Shown: piece after piece, positions 1 through 7,249 of the stretch | How positions within the stretch are numbered: the stretch's first letter is position 1 | Layout: each line of letters begins with the position of its first letter | Source of the DNA: CAZYVD01 sp964651045 | Lineage (GTDB): Bacteria > Zhuqueibacterota > QNDG01 > DSAB01 | Reading direction: 5' to 3' | Assembly (NCBI GenBank): GCA_964651045.1 | Contig: CAZYVD010000077.1 | Coordinates: 1 to 10,576, forward strand | Length of the DNA: 10,576 nt | Position numbers and translations under genes: made by a program | The notes under the pieces: generated by a model | What the model saw: the letters and a program-made list of their open reading frames with translations, nothing else | Database searches by the model: none | Told to the model about the DNA's origin: nothing

Positions 1-1056
1 ATTTTTTCTGTCGAGTTGTTTTCCAACATCGCAAAAAAAGTACATTGGCTCGCCATTGATTAGTGAGAGTTTGGCAAATTTTTTCAGTACATCGTTTGGA
101 AGGTTAATATATGTCCAGTCAAATGCCTCAAACACATCTCGATCATACTCTATTTTATAGAGTTTGTAATATGGGCGAGTCGGATCGTTCATCATCATTA
201 CATAGTCTTCGAGGTCGACGTCCACTGTCTTGTGGAAGAATTCCAGCGGTGTATAGGTCATGGGTTCACTGAGAGTGCCGTCTTTATTCTCATATCTCCA
301 TGTGAACTTTTCTGGAGGTTCTCCGAGATGAAATACAAGAAGTTTGTAGATTTCTTCAAGCATTTTTATCTTTTCTCTTCTGAGTTCATCTATTGTTTTT
401 CCTCTCTTAGCCATCTCTCTCAGACGAATCCCATGTTCGCGAAGCTTCTGCCTCAAGATGTTTCTCATTGCAGATGTGTTTTCGCTGTGAAATGATTCTG
501 GCATTACACTTTTGGGCACAAGACCATATTTTTTTATGATTGCCACTGCCATGTTCCACACTCCACCGTCGCTAATCGGATTCTTGAAGAGCCATTCCAC
601 TCTCCTGTCTTTCAAATCCAGATTTGTCGTTTTTATGACTCCTTCGAGAAAGAGATTTGCCTTTTCGAATTGATCCCAGAAAAATGAGAAGTTTTCAGAA
701 AATTCGAAACTACTCATGTTGAATTTTTCCCTCACTCTCTGCCTTAAAATATTCAGACTTGTGAAGAGCCAGCAGCGGCCAGAGGATTTCTGGTTTGTGA
801 TTCCCTTTATATCTAGTTTAACCGCAAAGTGGTGATCGATCTTTCCGAGATTTGTTCTGTTGTGCACTAGGTTCTTTATATTGTTGCTGCTCACAGCATT
901 CATAATGCCCCTTGTTTCTCCCTCGAATACTATTGAAGATCGTATGTTTTTCAGGATTGCATCTGTTATTGCTCCCTCTTTTGTTTCCTGTGCAGGTACC
1001 GGGAGATTAAATGTCAGCAGTGCAATTAGAATGAGAATAATGTATCTTTTCTTCAT
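1..1056 (-). CDS. Exported bleomycin hydrolase / aminopeptidase C (peptidase C1B), C-terminus off window
   Basis: A papain-like cysteine aminopeptidase of family C1B, read leftward and cut by the left edge after 352 codons (the family usually has about 440-450). The active-site motif QKSSGRCW is at residues 89-96, with nucleophile Cys95. Other family landmarks are FEFSENFSFFWD (near 105-116), a DGGVWNM motif (near 153) and FFCDVGK close to the edge. The catalytic His and Asn lie in the missing part. Residues 1-22 are a signal peptide (MKKRY, hydrophobic stretch, VPA|Q), so the enzyme is probably exported, unlike the classical cytosolic PepC. The start is fixed by AAAGGAG just upstream; that site lies inside the end of the preceding gene, and only 2 nt separate the two genes, so they are probably co-transcribed and translationally coupled. 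The likely role is trimming of peptides in the cell envelope. Confidence 0.93.
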   Translation of the reverse strand, partial: MKKRYIILILIALLTFNLPVPAQETKEGAITDAILKNIRSSIVFEGETRGIMNAVSSNNIKNLVHNRTNLGKIDHHFAVKLDIKGITNQKSSGRCWLFTSLNILRQRVREKFNMSSFEFSENFSFFWDQFEKANLFLEGVIKTTNLDLKDRRVEWLFKNPISDGGVWNMAVAIIKKYGLVPKSVMPESFHSENTSAMRNILRQKLREHGIRLREMAKRGKTIDELRREKIKMLEEIYKLLVFHLGEPPEKFTWRYENKDGTLSEPMTYTPLEFFHKTVDVDLEDYVMMMNDPTRPYYKLYKIEYDRDVFEAFDWTYINLPNDVLKKFAKLSLINGEPMYFFCDVGKQLDRKN

Positions 1057-1058
1057 TT

Positions 1059-1946
1059 TTAACTCCTTTCGTTTAGGTTCATAAAAAAATCGATCTTAAA
1101 TTTATTCTTTGGTAATCCCGATATCAGATGATACAGGGCAAAGAGTTCCATTGAGAAAGGAATATATCCAAGATAACCAAGAAGAGGCATTTCGAATACG
1201 TGGCAAAAATCTACATGAGGAGTCCTGTATACCCATTTGGGATATGAAAGATAGTTCCACATCTCCCAGAAGAATCCGCATATCAATACACCAATCCATA
1301 ATGAGATGAGGGGACGCCAGTCTCCTTTTGAGAGGTAGTCCAGAAGTGTGGGATTTTCAGTCAGGATATTTATTGGTTCGATGATCAGGTAGATTGAAAG
1401 CCACAGGAGAGGATAAAAATAGTCAGGCATCAATAGTACAGCAGATAGAGAGGCTGTTCCGATGAGTAAAAACAGTACTGCAACTTTTTTATTTTTAGAT
1501 ATGCTTGCTCCCCTTTTTAAACCTCTTATCCAGCTCGAGGTGCTGATAAGTTCTGATGTTGTAAATACTGACGGCATTACCGTCGAGAAGTTAATCGATG
1601 CATAGATAAAAAACTCGATATTGGAAAAGTAGTTTTTTCCTTGATAGAACCAGTTGTTTGTGCGGTGATTAATAAGCTCAAACAGCCACCATCCAGGAAT
1701 TGATATTAAAAACATGAAAGCAAATTTCACCGGATTTCTAGAGATAAAAGATGAGCCGCTCCTGAAGTAGAGAAGTCCATCAACAGTTAGGCAATATCCA
1801 AGCCAGAGAGGAAAAAATAAGAGATGGGTTCTGAGCCCCGGCAGTGACCAGTTTAGAATCCAGAAGAGAATTGTTAGTGTTAATCCAACGATGAGCTGAG
1901 GAGAGAGTTTTCCCTTATTTAGTATGTTGCCTTTTTTCTCAATCAT
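1059..1946 (-). CDS. Conserved polytopic membrane protein with repeated E-x2-N-W-x-Y motif
   Basis: A 295-residue integral membrane protein with about 7-8 hydrophobic segments (near 17-34, 42-60, 74-92, 108-128, 155-173, 176-194, 212-232, 252-275). I recall the C-terminal signature WRPL...WEMWNYLSYPKWVY...FEMPLLGYLGYIPFSMELFALY (residues about 210-272) from conserved hypothetical membrane proteins of several bacterial phyla, but I know no function. Two parts of the protein carry a similar motif: E90-x2-N93-x5-W99-x-Y101 and E228-x2-N231-x6-W238-x-Y240, which suggests an internal duplication. It is the first gene of a two-gene leftward unit and its last codons carry the ribosome binding site of the peptidase gene. 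The ATG at 1946 is the first in frame and has only a weak Shine-Dalgarno (GAAG). Real gene: very likely; role unknown. Confidence 0.85.
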   Translation of the reverse strand: MIEKKGNILNKGKLSPQLIVGLTLTILFWILNWSLPGLRTHLLFFPLWLGYCLTVDGLLYFRSGSSFISRNPVKFAFMFLISIPGWWLFELINHRTNNWFYQGKNYFSNIEFFIYASINFSTVMPSVFTTSELISTSSWIRGLKRGASISKNKKVAVLFLLIGTASLSAVLLMPDYFYPLLWLSIYLIIEPINILTENPTLLDYLSKGDWRPLISLWIGVLICGFFWEMWNYLSYPKWVYRTPHVDFCHVFEMPLLGYLGYIPFSMELFALYHLISGLPKNKFKIDFFMNLNERS

Positions 1947-1991
1947 TTATTTTACTTCAGTTACTGTATGGTTATATATTTAACTTCTTAT

Positions 1992-2020
1992 AAAATACAT
2001 AGTTTATCGGAAAAAGGCAA
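1992..2020 (-). promoter_or_regulatory. Candidate sigma70-type promoter for the leftward operon
   Basis: On the minus strand, TTGCCT (2020-2015) is followed after 17 nt by TATTTT (1997-1992). This would start transcription near 1985, about 40 nt before the membrane-protein ATG. The match is modest and the region is AT-rich, so other boxes are possible. Confidence 0.3.
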
Positions 2021-2048
2021 CAATTCATTTCAGGCTTCTTTTTATTGG

Positions 2049-2076
2049 TTGATTTTATTTAAAGTAATTTTATATT
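2049..2076 (+). promoter_or_regulatory. Candidate sigma70-type promoter for the glycosidase gene
   Basis: TTGATT (2049-2054) and TATATT (2071-2076) are spaced by 16 nt. The implied start near 2083 gives a leader of roughly 45 nt before the ATG at 2129. It is divergent from the leftward promoter candidate. No operator-like palindrome is seen between them. Confidence 0.35.
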
Positions 2077-2128
2077 GTTTGTTAAAGAAGTATTTCAATT
2101 ACACTGCTCTATAAAGAAGGGAGAAGTG

Positions 2129-4702
2129 ATGAAGAGATATAGTTTTGCTGTCATACTGATCTGTTTTCTCTTTATGAAAGAATTGGTATTGGCACAGCAG
2201 GGTGTTATTGATGGATTTGACTTTAAAGAAAATAGCCTCAAACTTGAACGTCTTGCCCAGCCAAACACACCCTTTGATAAGGTAGGTCGAAGATTTGCCA
2301 TGCTTGGATTTGAGGATGGTTCATTCGAAGCCTGGGCTTATCCGATTAAACTATTCAGAAACTTTGAATTTTCGTTTTTGCTAAAAGAGTCGACTCGTCC
2401 CATCAGGGCCAGAGACATAGTAAGATTTATTGAGGTGAAGCCAGAGGTCACAACTATTACATTTACATATCAATCGTTTACAATGAAGGCCCATTATATT
2501 GCACACATGGACCTGGGAGGTGGAGTAATTCTACTCGATCTGGATTCAACAGAACCTGTTTCAATAGTATGCAGTTTTATTCCTGTGCTTCAGCCTATGT
2601 GGCCTGCAGGTATCGGTGGCCAGTACTCATACTGGGATGATAATCTGAGGGCATACATAATTTCTGAGCCAACAGGAAAGAATCACGGGATTGTAGGATC
2701 GGAATGTGCAAGGGGAATATCCTATACACCTGCTCATATGCTTTCAGATCAGCCAAGTGAGTTTGAGATAGAGGTGGCAGAACCGGAGAAGTTGAAGGGT
2801 AAATTTATACCGATTGTAGTAGCCGGAGGTAAGGGGAAATGGAAAGAGATAGTAGACCTATATAAAAATATACAGAGAGATCCCCAAGAACTCTACAGAA
2901 AGGCAGTTAACCATTTTCTTGATTTGAGGAAGAGCACACTTCAAATCAGGACTCCTGATAGAAAAATAGATCATGCTCTTGAGTGGGCAAAGGTGGCCTA
3001 TGATAACCTGATTGTCGATAATCCAGATCTGGGGAAGGGAATGGTGGCTGGACTGGGTCCATCAGGTACAGGCGGCCGCCCTGGATTTGGCTGGTTCTTT
3101 GGAGGCGATACATATATAAATTCTTTAAGCATAAATAGTTACTGCGGCTATAAAACAGTACGCAATGCCATAGAGTTTATGATTAAGTTCCAGCGCAAGG
3201 ATGGCAAAATGGCTCACGAGGTTTCTCAGGCTGCGGGCTATATCGACTGGTTTGGTGATTATCACTACGGTTATATTCATGGAGACACCTCACCCTATTT
3301 CATAGTTGCAATGGCTGACTATATTACAATGAGTGGAGATATCGAGTTTCTCAAGAAGCACTGGGATTCTGTGAAGAGGGCATATGAGTGGTCACTTGCA
3401 ACAGATGGCAATGGGGATGGATTGATGGATAACAGAAAGGCCGGATTAGGTGCACTAGAATATGGTAAGCTCATAGGAGGTATAACAACAGATATCTATA
3501 TTGGTGCTGTATGGGTAAGAGCTGTTCAGGCAATGGAGAAGCTTTCGAGAATTGTGGGAGAAAGAGACTATTCTGAAAGAGTAAAGGATGTACGAATAAA
3601 AGCAGAGAGGGCATTTAAGGAAAAGTTCTGGGATGATGAACTCGAGTTTTATTCATATGCTTTCAATCAGAACGGTCAGCACGTTAAGGAATTTTCGCCC
3701 TGGAATGCAGTAGGGATGATGTGGGGACTTGGTGATAGTGAAAAGAGCAAAAAATCTCTTGAGAAAATTTGTTCGTCAGAACTTGCAACAGATTGGGGTG
3801 TGAGGTCTATTTCAAATAAGAGTAAATACTATCAACCTCTGAATTATAACTATGGTGCTGTCTGGCCATTTTTAAACTCCTGGGTTGCAACCGCATTGTT
3901 CAAACACAACTTTTCCATTCAGGGTTACTCAACATTGATGTCTACAATACAGGGGGTTTTTGACAATCAGCTTGGAGCCGTTGGAGAGGTCTTTTCTGGA
4001 GAGCTCTACACATGGCCTCAGGAGGCGGTTCCACATCAGGGATTCTCAACAGCAGGTACAGTACTTCCTCTTGTAAGAGGTCTTCTTGGCCTCCAAGGAG
4101 ATGCAATCAACAGAGAGGTCAGATTTGCTCCTCAATTTCCTGCAGATTGGGATGAAGTATTGATAAGGAACTATAGAATAGGGAATTCAGTCTTTTCCTT
4201 TGTAGTGCATCGCAAGCACACTCTATTTGTAATTGATATATTAATAGAAAGAGCAGATGGATTTAATCTAAAATTAATGCCCGTTTTTGGAACAGGTACA
4301 GTGATCAATTCTATAAAGATAAACAATCGACCCGTAAAATTTCGACTCATTGAATCTGACCAGATCGTTCAGCCAGAAGTTGATATTCCGATTGAAAGGT
4401 TAAATAAGCTGCATGTTGAGTATGCGATTTCACCGGTTCCAGAGCTCATACCTCCTTTTTGCAAACCCCGTATCGGCGATGGTAACAGCGGATTGAAGAT
4501 TATCTCTTTTTACAAAAAGGGGAAGAGGCTGCATCTCACATGTGAGGGAGTGGGAGGAAGGAGTTACAAGATTGGTTTCACAAATCCTGAGATGATTCGT
4601 TCTGTCCATGGGGCAGAGAAAATCATGGATGGAATTTCTGTAATATTTCCCTCTGGTCAACCCGGGGAGTTTAAAAAGAAGAGTATTATAATAGAATTAT
4701 AA
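2129..4702 (+). CDS. Exported six-hairpin glycosidase, amylo-alpha-1,6-glucosidase / glycogen-debranching-like
   Basis: An 857-residue exported glycoside hydrolase. The start at 2129 is chosen over the upstream in-frame ATG at 2075 because it has a strong AAGGGAG site and begins a clean signal peptide (residues 1-22, cleavage VLA|QQ). A beta-rich N-terminal region (about 25-260) precedes an (alpha/alpha)6 barrel (about 280-660). Barrel landmarks are WFFGGDTYI (322-330, cf. the WFFGRDT motif of debranching enzymes), HE at 363-364, HGDTSPYF (384-391), NYGAVWPF (574-581), GEVFSGE (619-625) and WPQEAVPHQG (629-638). A calcium-loop-like DGNGDGLMD lies at 426-434. Two beta-rich stretches follow (about 665-857). 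By family it should hydrolyse alpha-glucosidic bonds, perhaps alpha-1,6 branches, of imported or surface oligosaccharides in the periplasm. Exact GH family (GH133, GH15 or GH63-like) and substrate cannot be decided here. Confidence 0.75.
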   Translation: MKRYSFAVILICFLFMKELVLAQQGVIDGFDFKENSLKLERLAQPNTPFDKVGRRFAMLGFEDGSFEAWAYPIKLFRNFEFSFLLKESTRPIRARDIVRFIEVKPEVTTITFTYQSFTMKAHYIAHMDLGGGVILLDLDSTEPVSIVCSFIPVLQPMWPAGIGGQYSYWDDNLRAYIISEPTGKNHGIVGSECARGISYTPAHMLSDQPSEFEIEVAEPEKLKGKFIPIVVAGGKGKWKEIVDLYKNIQRDPQELYRKAVNHFLDLRKSTLQIRTPDRKIDHALEWAKVAYDNLIVDNPDLGKGMVAGLGPSGTGGRPGFGWFFGGDTYINSLSINSYCGYKTVRNAIEFMIKFQRKDGKMAHEVSQAAGYIDWFGDYHYGYIHGDTSPYFIVAMADYITMSGDIEFLKKHWDSVKRAYEWSLATDGNGDGLMDNRKAGLGALEYGKLIGGITTDIYIGAVWVRAVQAMEKLSRIVGERDYSERVKDVRIKAERAFKEKFWDDELEFYSYAFNQNGQHVKEFSPWNAVGMMWGLGDSEKSKKSLEKICSSELATDWGVRSISNKSKYYQPLNYNYGAVWPFLNSWVATALFKHNFSIQGYSTLMSTIQGVFDNQLGAVGEVFSGELYTWPQEAVPHQGFSTAGTVLPLVRGLLGLQGDAINREVRFAPQFPADWDEVLIRNYRIGNSVFSFVVHRKHTLFVIDILIERADGFNLKLMPVFGTGTVINSIKINNRPVKFRLIESDQIVQPEVDIPIERLNKLHVEYAISPVPELIPPFCKPRIGDGNSGLKIISFYKKGKRLHLTCEGVGGRSYKIGFTNPEMIRSVHGAEKIMDGISVIFPSGQPGEFKKKSIIIEL

Positions 4703-4788
4703 GATTTGTTTGATTTTTTGTTTATTTTTTATATATAATGAAGTAGTTAAGAATCTACTGGATCAAAAGAGAATTTTCTGCTCATTGG

Positions 4789-5091
4789 TTGGTGGTTTGT
4801 GGCAACGGATTATTGGTTTTTTATCGCAGTACTCGCGAGTTTTCAGCAGAAGACATCAAGGGCTTCTGCAAATCTGCCACTATTGAGGAAGTGAGAAAGC
4901 TGGATTATGTGCTCACACCTGGCCGTTATGTCGGCCTGCCCGAGGAGGAGGACGATTTCGACTTTAAGGAGCGCTTTACCAAGCTTAAAGCCGAGTTTGA
5001 AGAACAGTTGAAGGAAGAAGATAAATTGAACCGAAGGATATTGGAGAACCTGAAGAGAATAAGAATAGAGGAAGAAGGGACTATAGAGTAA
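4789..5091 (+). pseudogene. hsdM: HsdM (type I R-M methyltransferase subunit) C-terminal remnant
   Basis: An open frame of 100 codons whose residues from about 14 onward match the C-terminal tail of HsdM: STREFSAEDI, then GFCKSATIEEVRKLDYVLTP, GRYVGLPEEEDD and a coiled-coil-like end (EEQLKEEDKLNRRILENLKR). In complete HsdM about 20 residues (the ADTYHAWR segment) separate REFSAEDI from GFCKSA; here they are fused directly at ED-IK-GF, so the remnant also has an internal in-frame deletion. The N-terminal target-recognition and methyltransferase regions (DPPF/NPPY motif) are absent and the first dozen codons look unrelated. There is no good ribosome binding site before 4789. It ends 4 nt before the next gene, the usual spacing of an R-M operon. 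It cannot be an active methylase. Confidence 0.8.
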
Positions 5092-5095
5092 AGCT

Positions 5096-6502
5096 ATGGA
5101 CAGAAAAGAGGTCTTAAAGATTATAAACCGGGGCGAAGGCCCGAACGTGGAGTTTAAGGAGAGCAGGAACGCCGTGAACCGTGAGCTCTATCAGACGATA
5201 TGTGCATTTCTGAACCGGAACGGAGGGCACATCCTCCTCGGAGTGAGGAACGACGGAAAAATAGTTGGTGTGGAACCAAATGCCAGGCTCAAAATCAAAA
5301 AGGACATTGCGACCTCAGTGAACAACCCGCAGAAGATAAGCCCGCCTGTTTATCTAGTTATGGAAGAGGTGGAGATAGACGAGAAGATGGTCATAGCGAT
5401 ATATGTTCCGGAAAGTTCTCAGGTGCACAGGTGTAAGGGTAGGATATATGATAGGAACGAGGACGGCGACCTTGATATTACGAACCAACACGACAGCGTG
5501 AGCTTACTGTACATGAGAAAACAATCAGTGTTCTCCGAGAATCGAGTATATCCCTACCTGACCATGGATGAGCTCAGGGAAGATCTTTTCGGAAAGGTCA
5601 GAAAAATAATCGGGATAAGGAATCCTGAGCATCCATGGCTATCCATAACCAACAAGGAGATGCTGAAGAGTGCAGGGCTGTATATTAAGGACTATTCCAC
5701 TGGAGAGGCAGGATTCACCCTTGGAGCAGTCCTCCTGTTCGGAAAGGACAATGTAATAAAGTCAGTTCTCCCGTATCACGGAACAGATGCAATACTCAGA
5801 AGGGAGAACCTGGACAGGTACGATGATAGGGAAATAGTAGAAACAAATCTTATAGAAAGTTTTGACAGGCTCATGCAGTTCATAGCCAAGCATCTCCCGG
5901 ATCCTTTTTTCCTCGAGGGAGATATCCGCATATCACTTAGGGAAAATATCTTCAGGGAGGTTGTCTCCAACATACTCATCCACAGGGAATATCTGAACCC
6001 GTATCCAGCGAAGCTTATAATAGAAAAGGATAAGGTAGTGACAGAAAATGCGAACAGGGCGCACGGCATAGGTCCTATAAACCCTGCCAATTTCTCGCCG
6101 TTCCCGAAAAACCCTAAGATTGCGGCTTTCTTCAGGGAGATTGGGAGGGCCGATAAGCTGGGTTCTGGTGTCAGGAACATATTCAAATACACACCGCTTT
6201 ATTCCGGAGGCGTCGAACCTCAGCTCATAGAGGGAGATATCTTTAGGACAATAATACCGTTGGTATCGGTGGAAGAAGGCGAGGGAGAACAGGGGAAAAC
6301 TACCCAGAAAACTACCCAGAAAACTACCCAGAAGATCTTGATATTGATTAAGGAAAATCCATCCATCACAAGAAAAGAATTGGCAGAAATAATCGGTATA
6401 ACCGAAGAAGGCGTGAAATACCATTTGGCAAGAATGAAGGAAAAGGATATAATAAGGCGCGTCGGTCCGGACAAAGGCGGCCACTGGGAAGTGGTGGAAT
6501 GA
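5096..6502 (+). CDS. AlbA_2 / Schlafen-type ATP-binding protein with winged helix (COG2865-like)
   Basis: A 468-residue protein of the COG2865 type, often annotated as transcriptional regulator or divergent AAA-4 protein. Residues about 10-140 form the AlbA_2 (Schlafen) domain, with VEFKES at 18-23 and LNRNGGHILLGVRNDGKIVG at 39-58. Residues about 250-395 resemble a GHKL-like ATPase region: REVVSNILIHREY (287-299) as N-box-like motif and ADKLGSGVRNI (352-362). A linker of three KTTQ units (401-412) leads to a C-terminal winged helix (about 415-468; SITRKELAEIIGITEEGVKY). Such proteins commonly sit inside type I R-M operons, which agrees with its place between the hsdM remnant and the hsdS start. 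It probably binds nucleic acid; its role in defence or regulation is unproven. The frame is intact. Confidence 0.88.
   Translation: MDRKEVLKIINRGEGPNVEFKESRNAVNRELYQTICAFLNRNGGHILLGVRNDGKIVGVEPNARLKIKKDIATSVNNPQKISPPVYLVMEEVEIDEKMVIAIYVPESSQVHRCKGRIYDRNEDGDLDITNQHDSVSLLYMRKQSVFSENRVYPYLTMDELREDLFGKVRKIIGIRNPEHPWLSITNKEMLKSAGLYIKDYSTGEAGFTLGAVLLFGKDNVIKSVLPYHGTDAILRRENLDRYDDREIVETNLIESFDRLMQFIAKHLPDPFFLEGDIRISLRENIFREVVSNILIHREYLNPYPAKLIIEKDKVVTENANRAHGIGPINPANFSPFPKNPKIAAFFREIGRADKLGSGVRNIFKYTPLYSGGVEPQLIEGDIFRTIIPLVSVEEGEGEQGKTTQKTTQKTTQKILILIKENPSITRKELAEIIGITEEGVKYHLARMKEKDIIRRVGPDKGGHWEVVE
6296..6331 (+). repeat. Three exact 12-bp tandem repeats (AAAACTACCCAG) coding KTTQ
   Basis: Unit boundaries are 6296-6307, 6308-6319 and 6320-6331, all identical, in frame, and placed in the linker between ATPase-like and winged-helix domains. 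Because the unit is 12 bp, slippage changes linker length by four residues without a frameshift. TTQK runs at this point are common in this protein family (from memory). Confidence 0.95.
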
Positions 6503-6565
6503 CATATACAGGTGAAGAAACAAGCAACATGCAAAGAGAAACCAAAATGTTGTGCGCGACAGAAG

Positions 6566-6592
6566 CGATATGCACAAACGGTGTGCATATCG
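6566..6592. promoter_or_regulatory. 11-bp perfect inverted repeat upstream of the HNH gene
   Basis: CGATATGCACA (6566-6576) and TGTGCATATCG (6582-6592) are perfect complements around a 5-nt loop. It lies in the 114-nt gap before the HNH gene, 24 nt upstream of its ATG. There is no following T-run, so it does not look like an intrinsic terminator; an operator or an mRNA hairpin is more likely. Confidence 0.5.
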
Positions 6593-6616
6593 AGGCGCTT
6601 GGAGAGGGGGAGGACT

Positions 6617-7162
6617 ATGCCTGACAGGGAAGTGCGCACAATCAGAGACTTGATCTATTACCAGTACGCTAAAATTATCGCAAAAAGAGCACTGGGCCCG
6701 AACGCGAAAAAGCGTTCCTACGGTTTCATAAAGACCACCTTCAGGCAGCTAAAGAACGATGAGAAGAAATGGTCAGAGATACTGCGCGAGGACAGGCAGC
6801 TTGCAGAGGCAGAAAAGAGATGCGTCTATTGCGGCTCTACTGAGAACCTACACTGGGAACACATAGTGCCCAGGTCGCTGTGCGTCAACGAGCGCTGCCC
6901 CGACTGCGATCGCATCCAGGGAATACACAACCAGATATGGGCGTGCAGGTCGTGCAATTCAAGGAAAGGAACGAAGGGATTATATCATTTCTACCGTGAG
7001 ATACACCCAGACGCAAAGATACAGGACATCATCCCGCCGCTGTTGGAGAAGAAATATCTTAAGACCATCTACTACTGCCACAGGTGCAACGGAACCCTGG
7101 ACAGCGAGATTGAAGGCATCACGGTGCTTGACCTGGACATATCGGAAGGAGGAGAGGAGTGA
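6617..7162 (+). CDS. HNH endonuclease
   Basis: A 181-residue protein with a zinc-stabilised HNH fold. The start at 6617 is preferred to the ATG at 6512 because GGGGGAGG precedes it and the upstream 35 codons (Cys/Lys/Arg rich) show no domain. Zinc pairs are C69-x2-C72, C94-x2-C97 and C110-x2-C113, plus a further C154-x2-C157 near the C-terminus. The catalytic core is LHWEHIVPRS (H79, E81, H82), with N105 and CNSRKG (113-118). The family cuts DNA. Its last base overlaps the ATG of the broken hsdS (TGATG), so it was part of the type I R-M operon, perhaps as an accessory restriction or defence nuclease. Reading frame and motifs are complete, so it may still be active. Base composition is richer in G+C than the flanks. 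Confidence 0.88.
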   Translation: MPDREVRTIRDLIYYQYAKIIAKRALGPNAKKRSYGFIKTTFRQLKNDEKKWSEILREDRQLAEAEKRCVYCGSTENLHWEHIVPRSLCVNERCPDCDRIQGIHNQIWACRSCNSRKGTKGLYHFYREIHPDAKIQDIIPPLLEKKYLKTIYYCHRCNGTLDSEIEGITVLDLDISEGGEE

Positions 7163-7248
7163 TGGGGGAGTGGAAGGAATGCACATTTGACGATATTGCT
7201 TTTCAACAGCGTTCCCAAACTCCAGTTTGTGAACGAGGGGGTAATTAA
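7162..7248 (+). pseudogene. hsdS: HsdS (type I specificity subunit) N-terminal stub
   Basis: From the ATG overlapping the HNH stop the frame reads MGEWKECTFDDIAFQQ, the common opening of HsdS subunits (M-x-EWK-x-x-x-x-x-DI). At codon 17 it runs into the palindrome at 7210-7235 and stops after 28 codons. The target-recognition domains are absent, so no specificity subunit is made. The match is short, but position, overlap and hsdM remnant upstream all support it. Confidence 0.65.
7210..7235. repeat. Dispersed GTTCCCAAACT palindrome, copy 1
   Basis: CGTTCCCAAACT (7210-7221), a CC centre, and AGTTTGTGAACG (7224-7235): 12-bp arms with one mismatch. It is one of three related palindromes in the window (also 9588-9613 and 10484-10509). 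It lies exactly at the point where hsdS similarity ends, and its GAACGAGG tail runs into the ribosome binding site of the next gene. Confidence 0.85.
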
Positions 7249-7249
7249 T

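Noticed and set aside
232..1084. Plus-strand frames at 232-495 and 860-1084
   Set aside because: Antisense to the bleomycin hydrolase gene, which has the QKSSGRCW motif throughout the right frame.
2075..2128. Upstream ATG extending the glycosidase by 18 codons
   Set aside because: The extension would bury the signal peptide and overlaps the likely promoter and Shine-Dalgarno for the ATG at 2129.
4742..4759. AGTAG/CTACT inverted repeat after the glycosidase as a terminator
   Set aside because: Only 5 bp, no T-run after it; T-rich sequence lies before it instead. No convincing terminator is seen there.
5776..6639. Several long minus-strand frames across the AlbA_2 gene
   Set aside because: Antisense shadows: the plus-strand protein has clear domains and the antisense products have shadow composition, including an echo of the 12-bp repeat.
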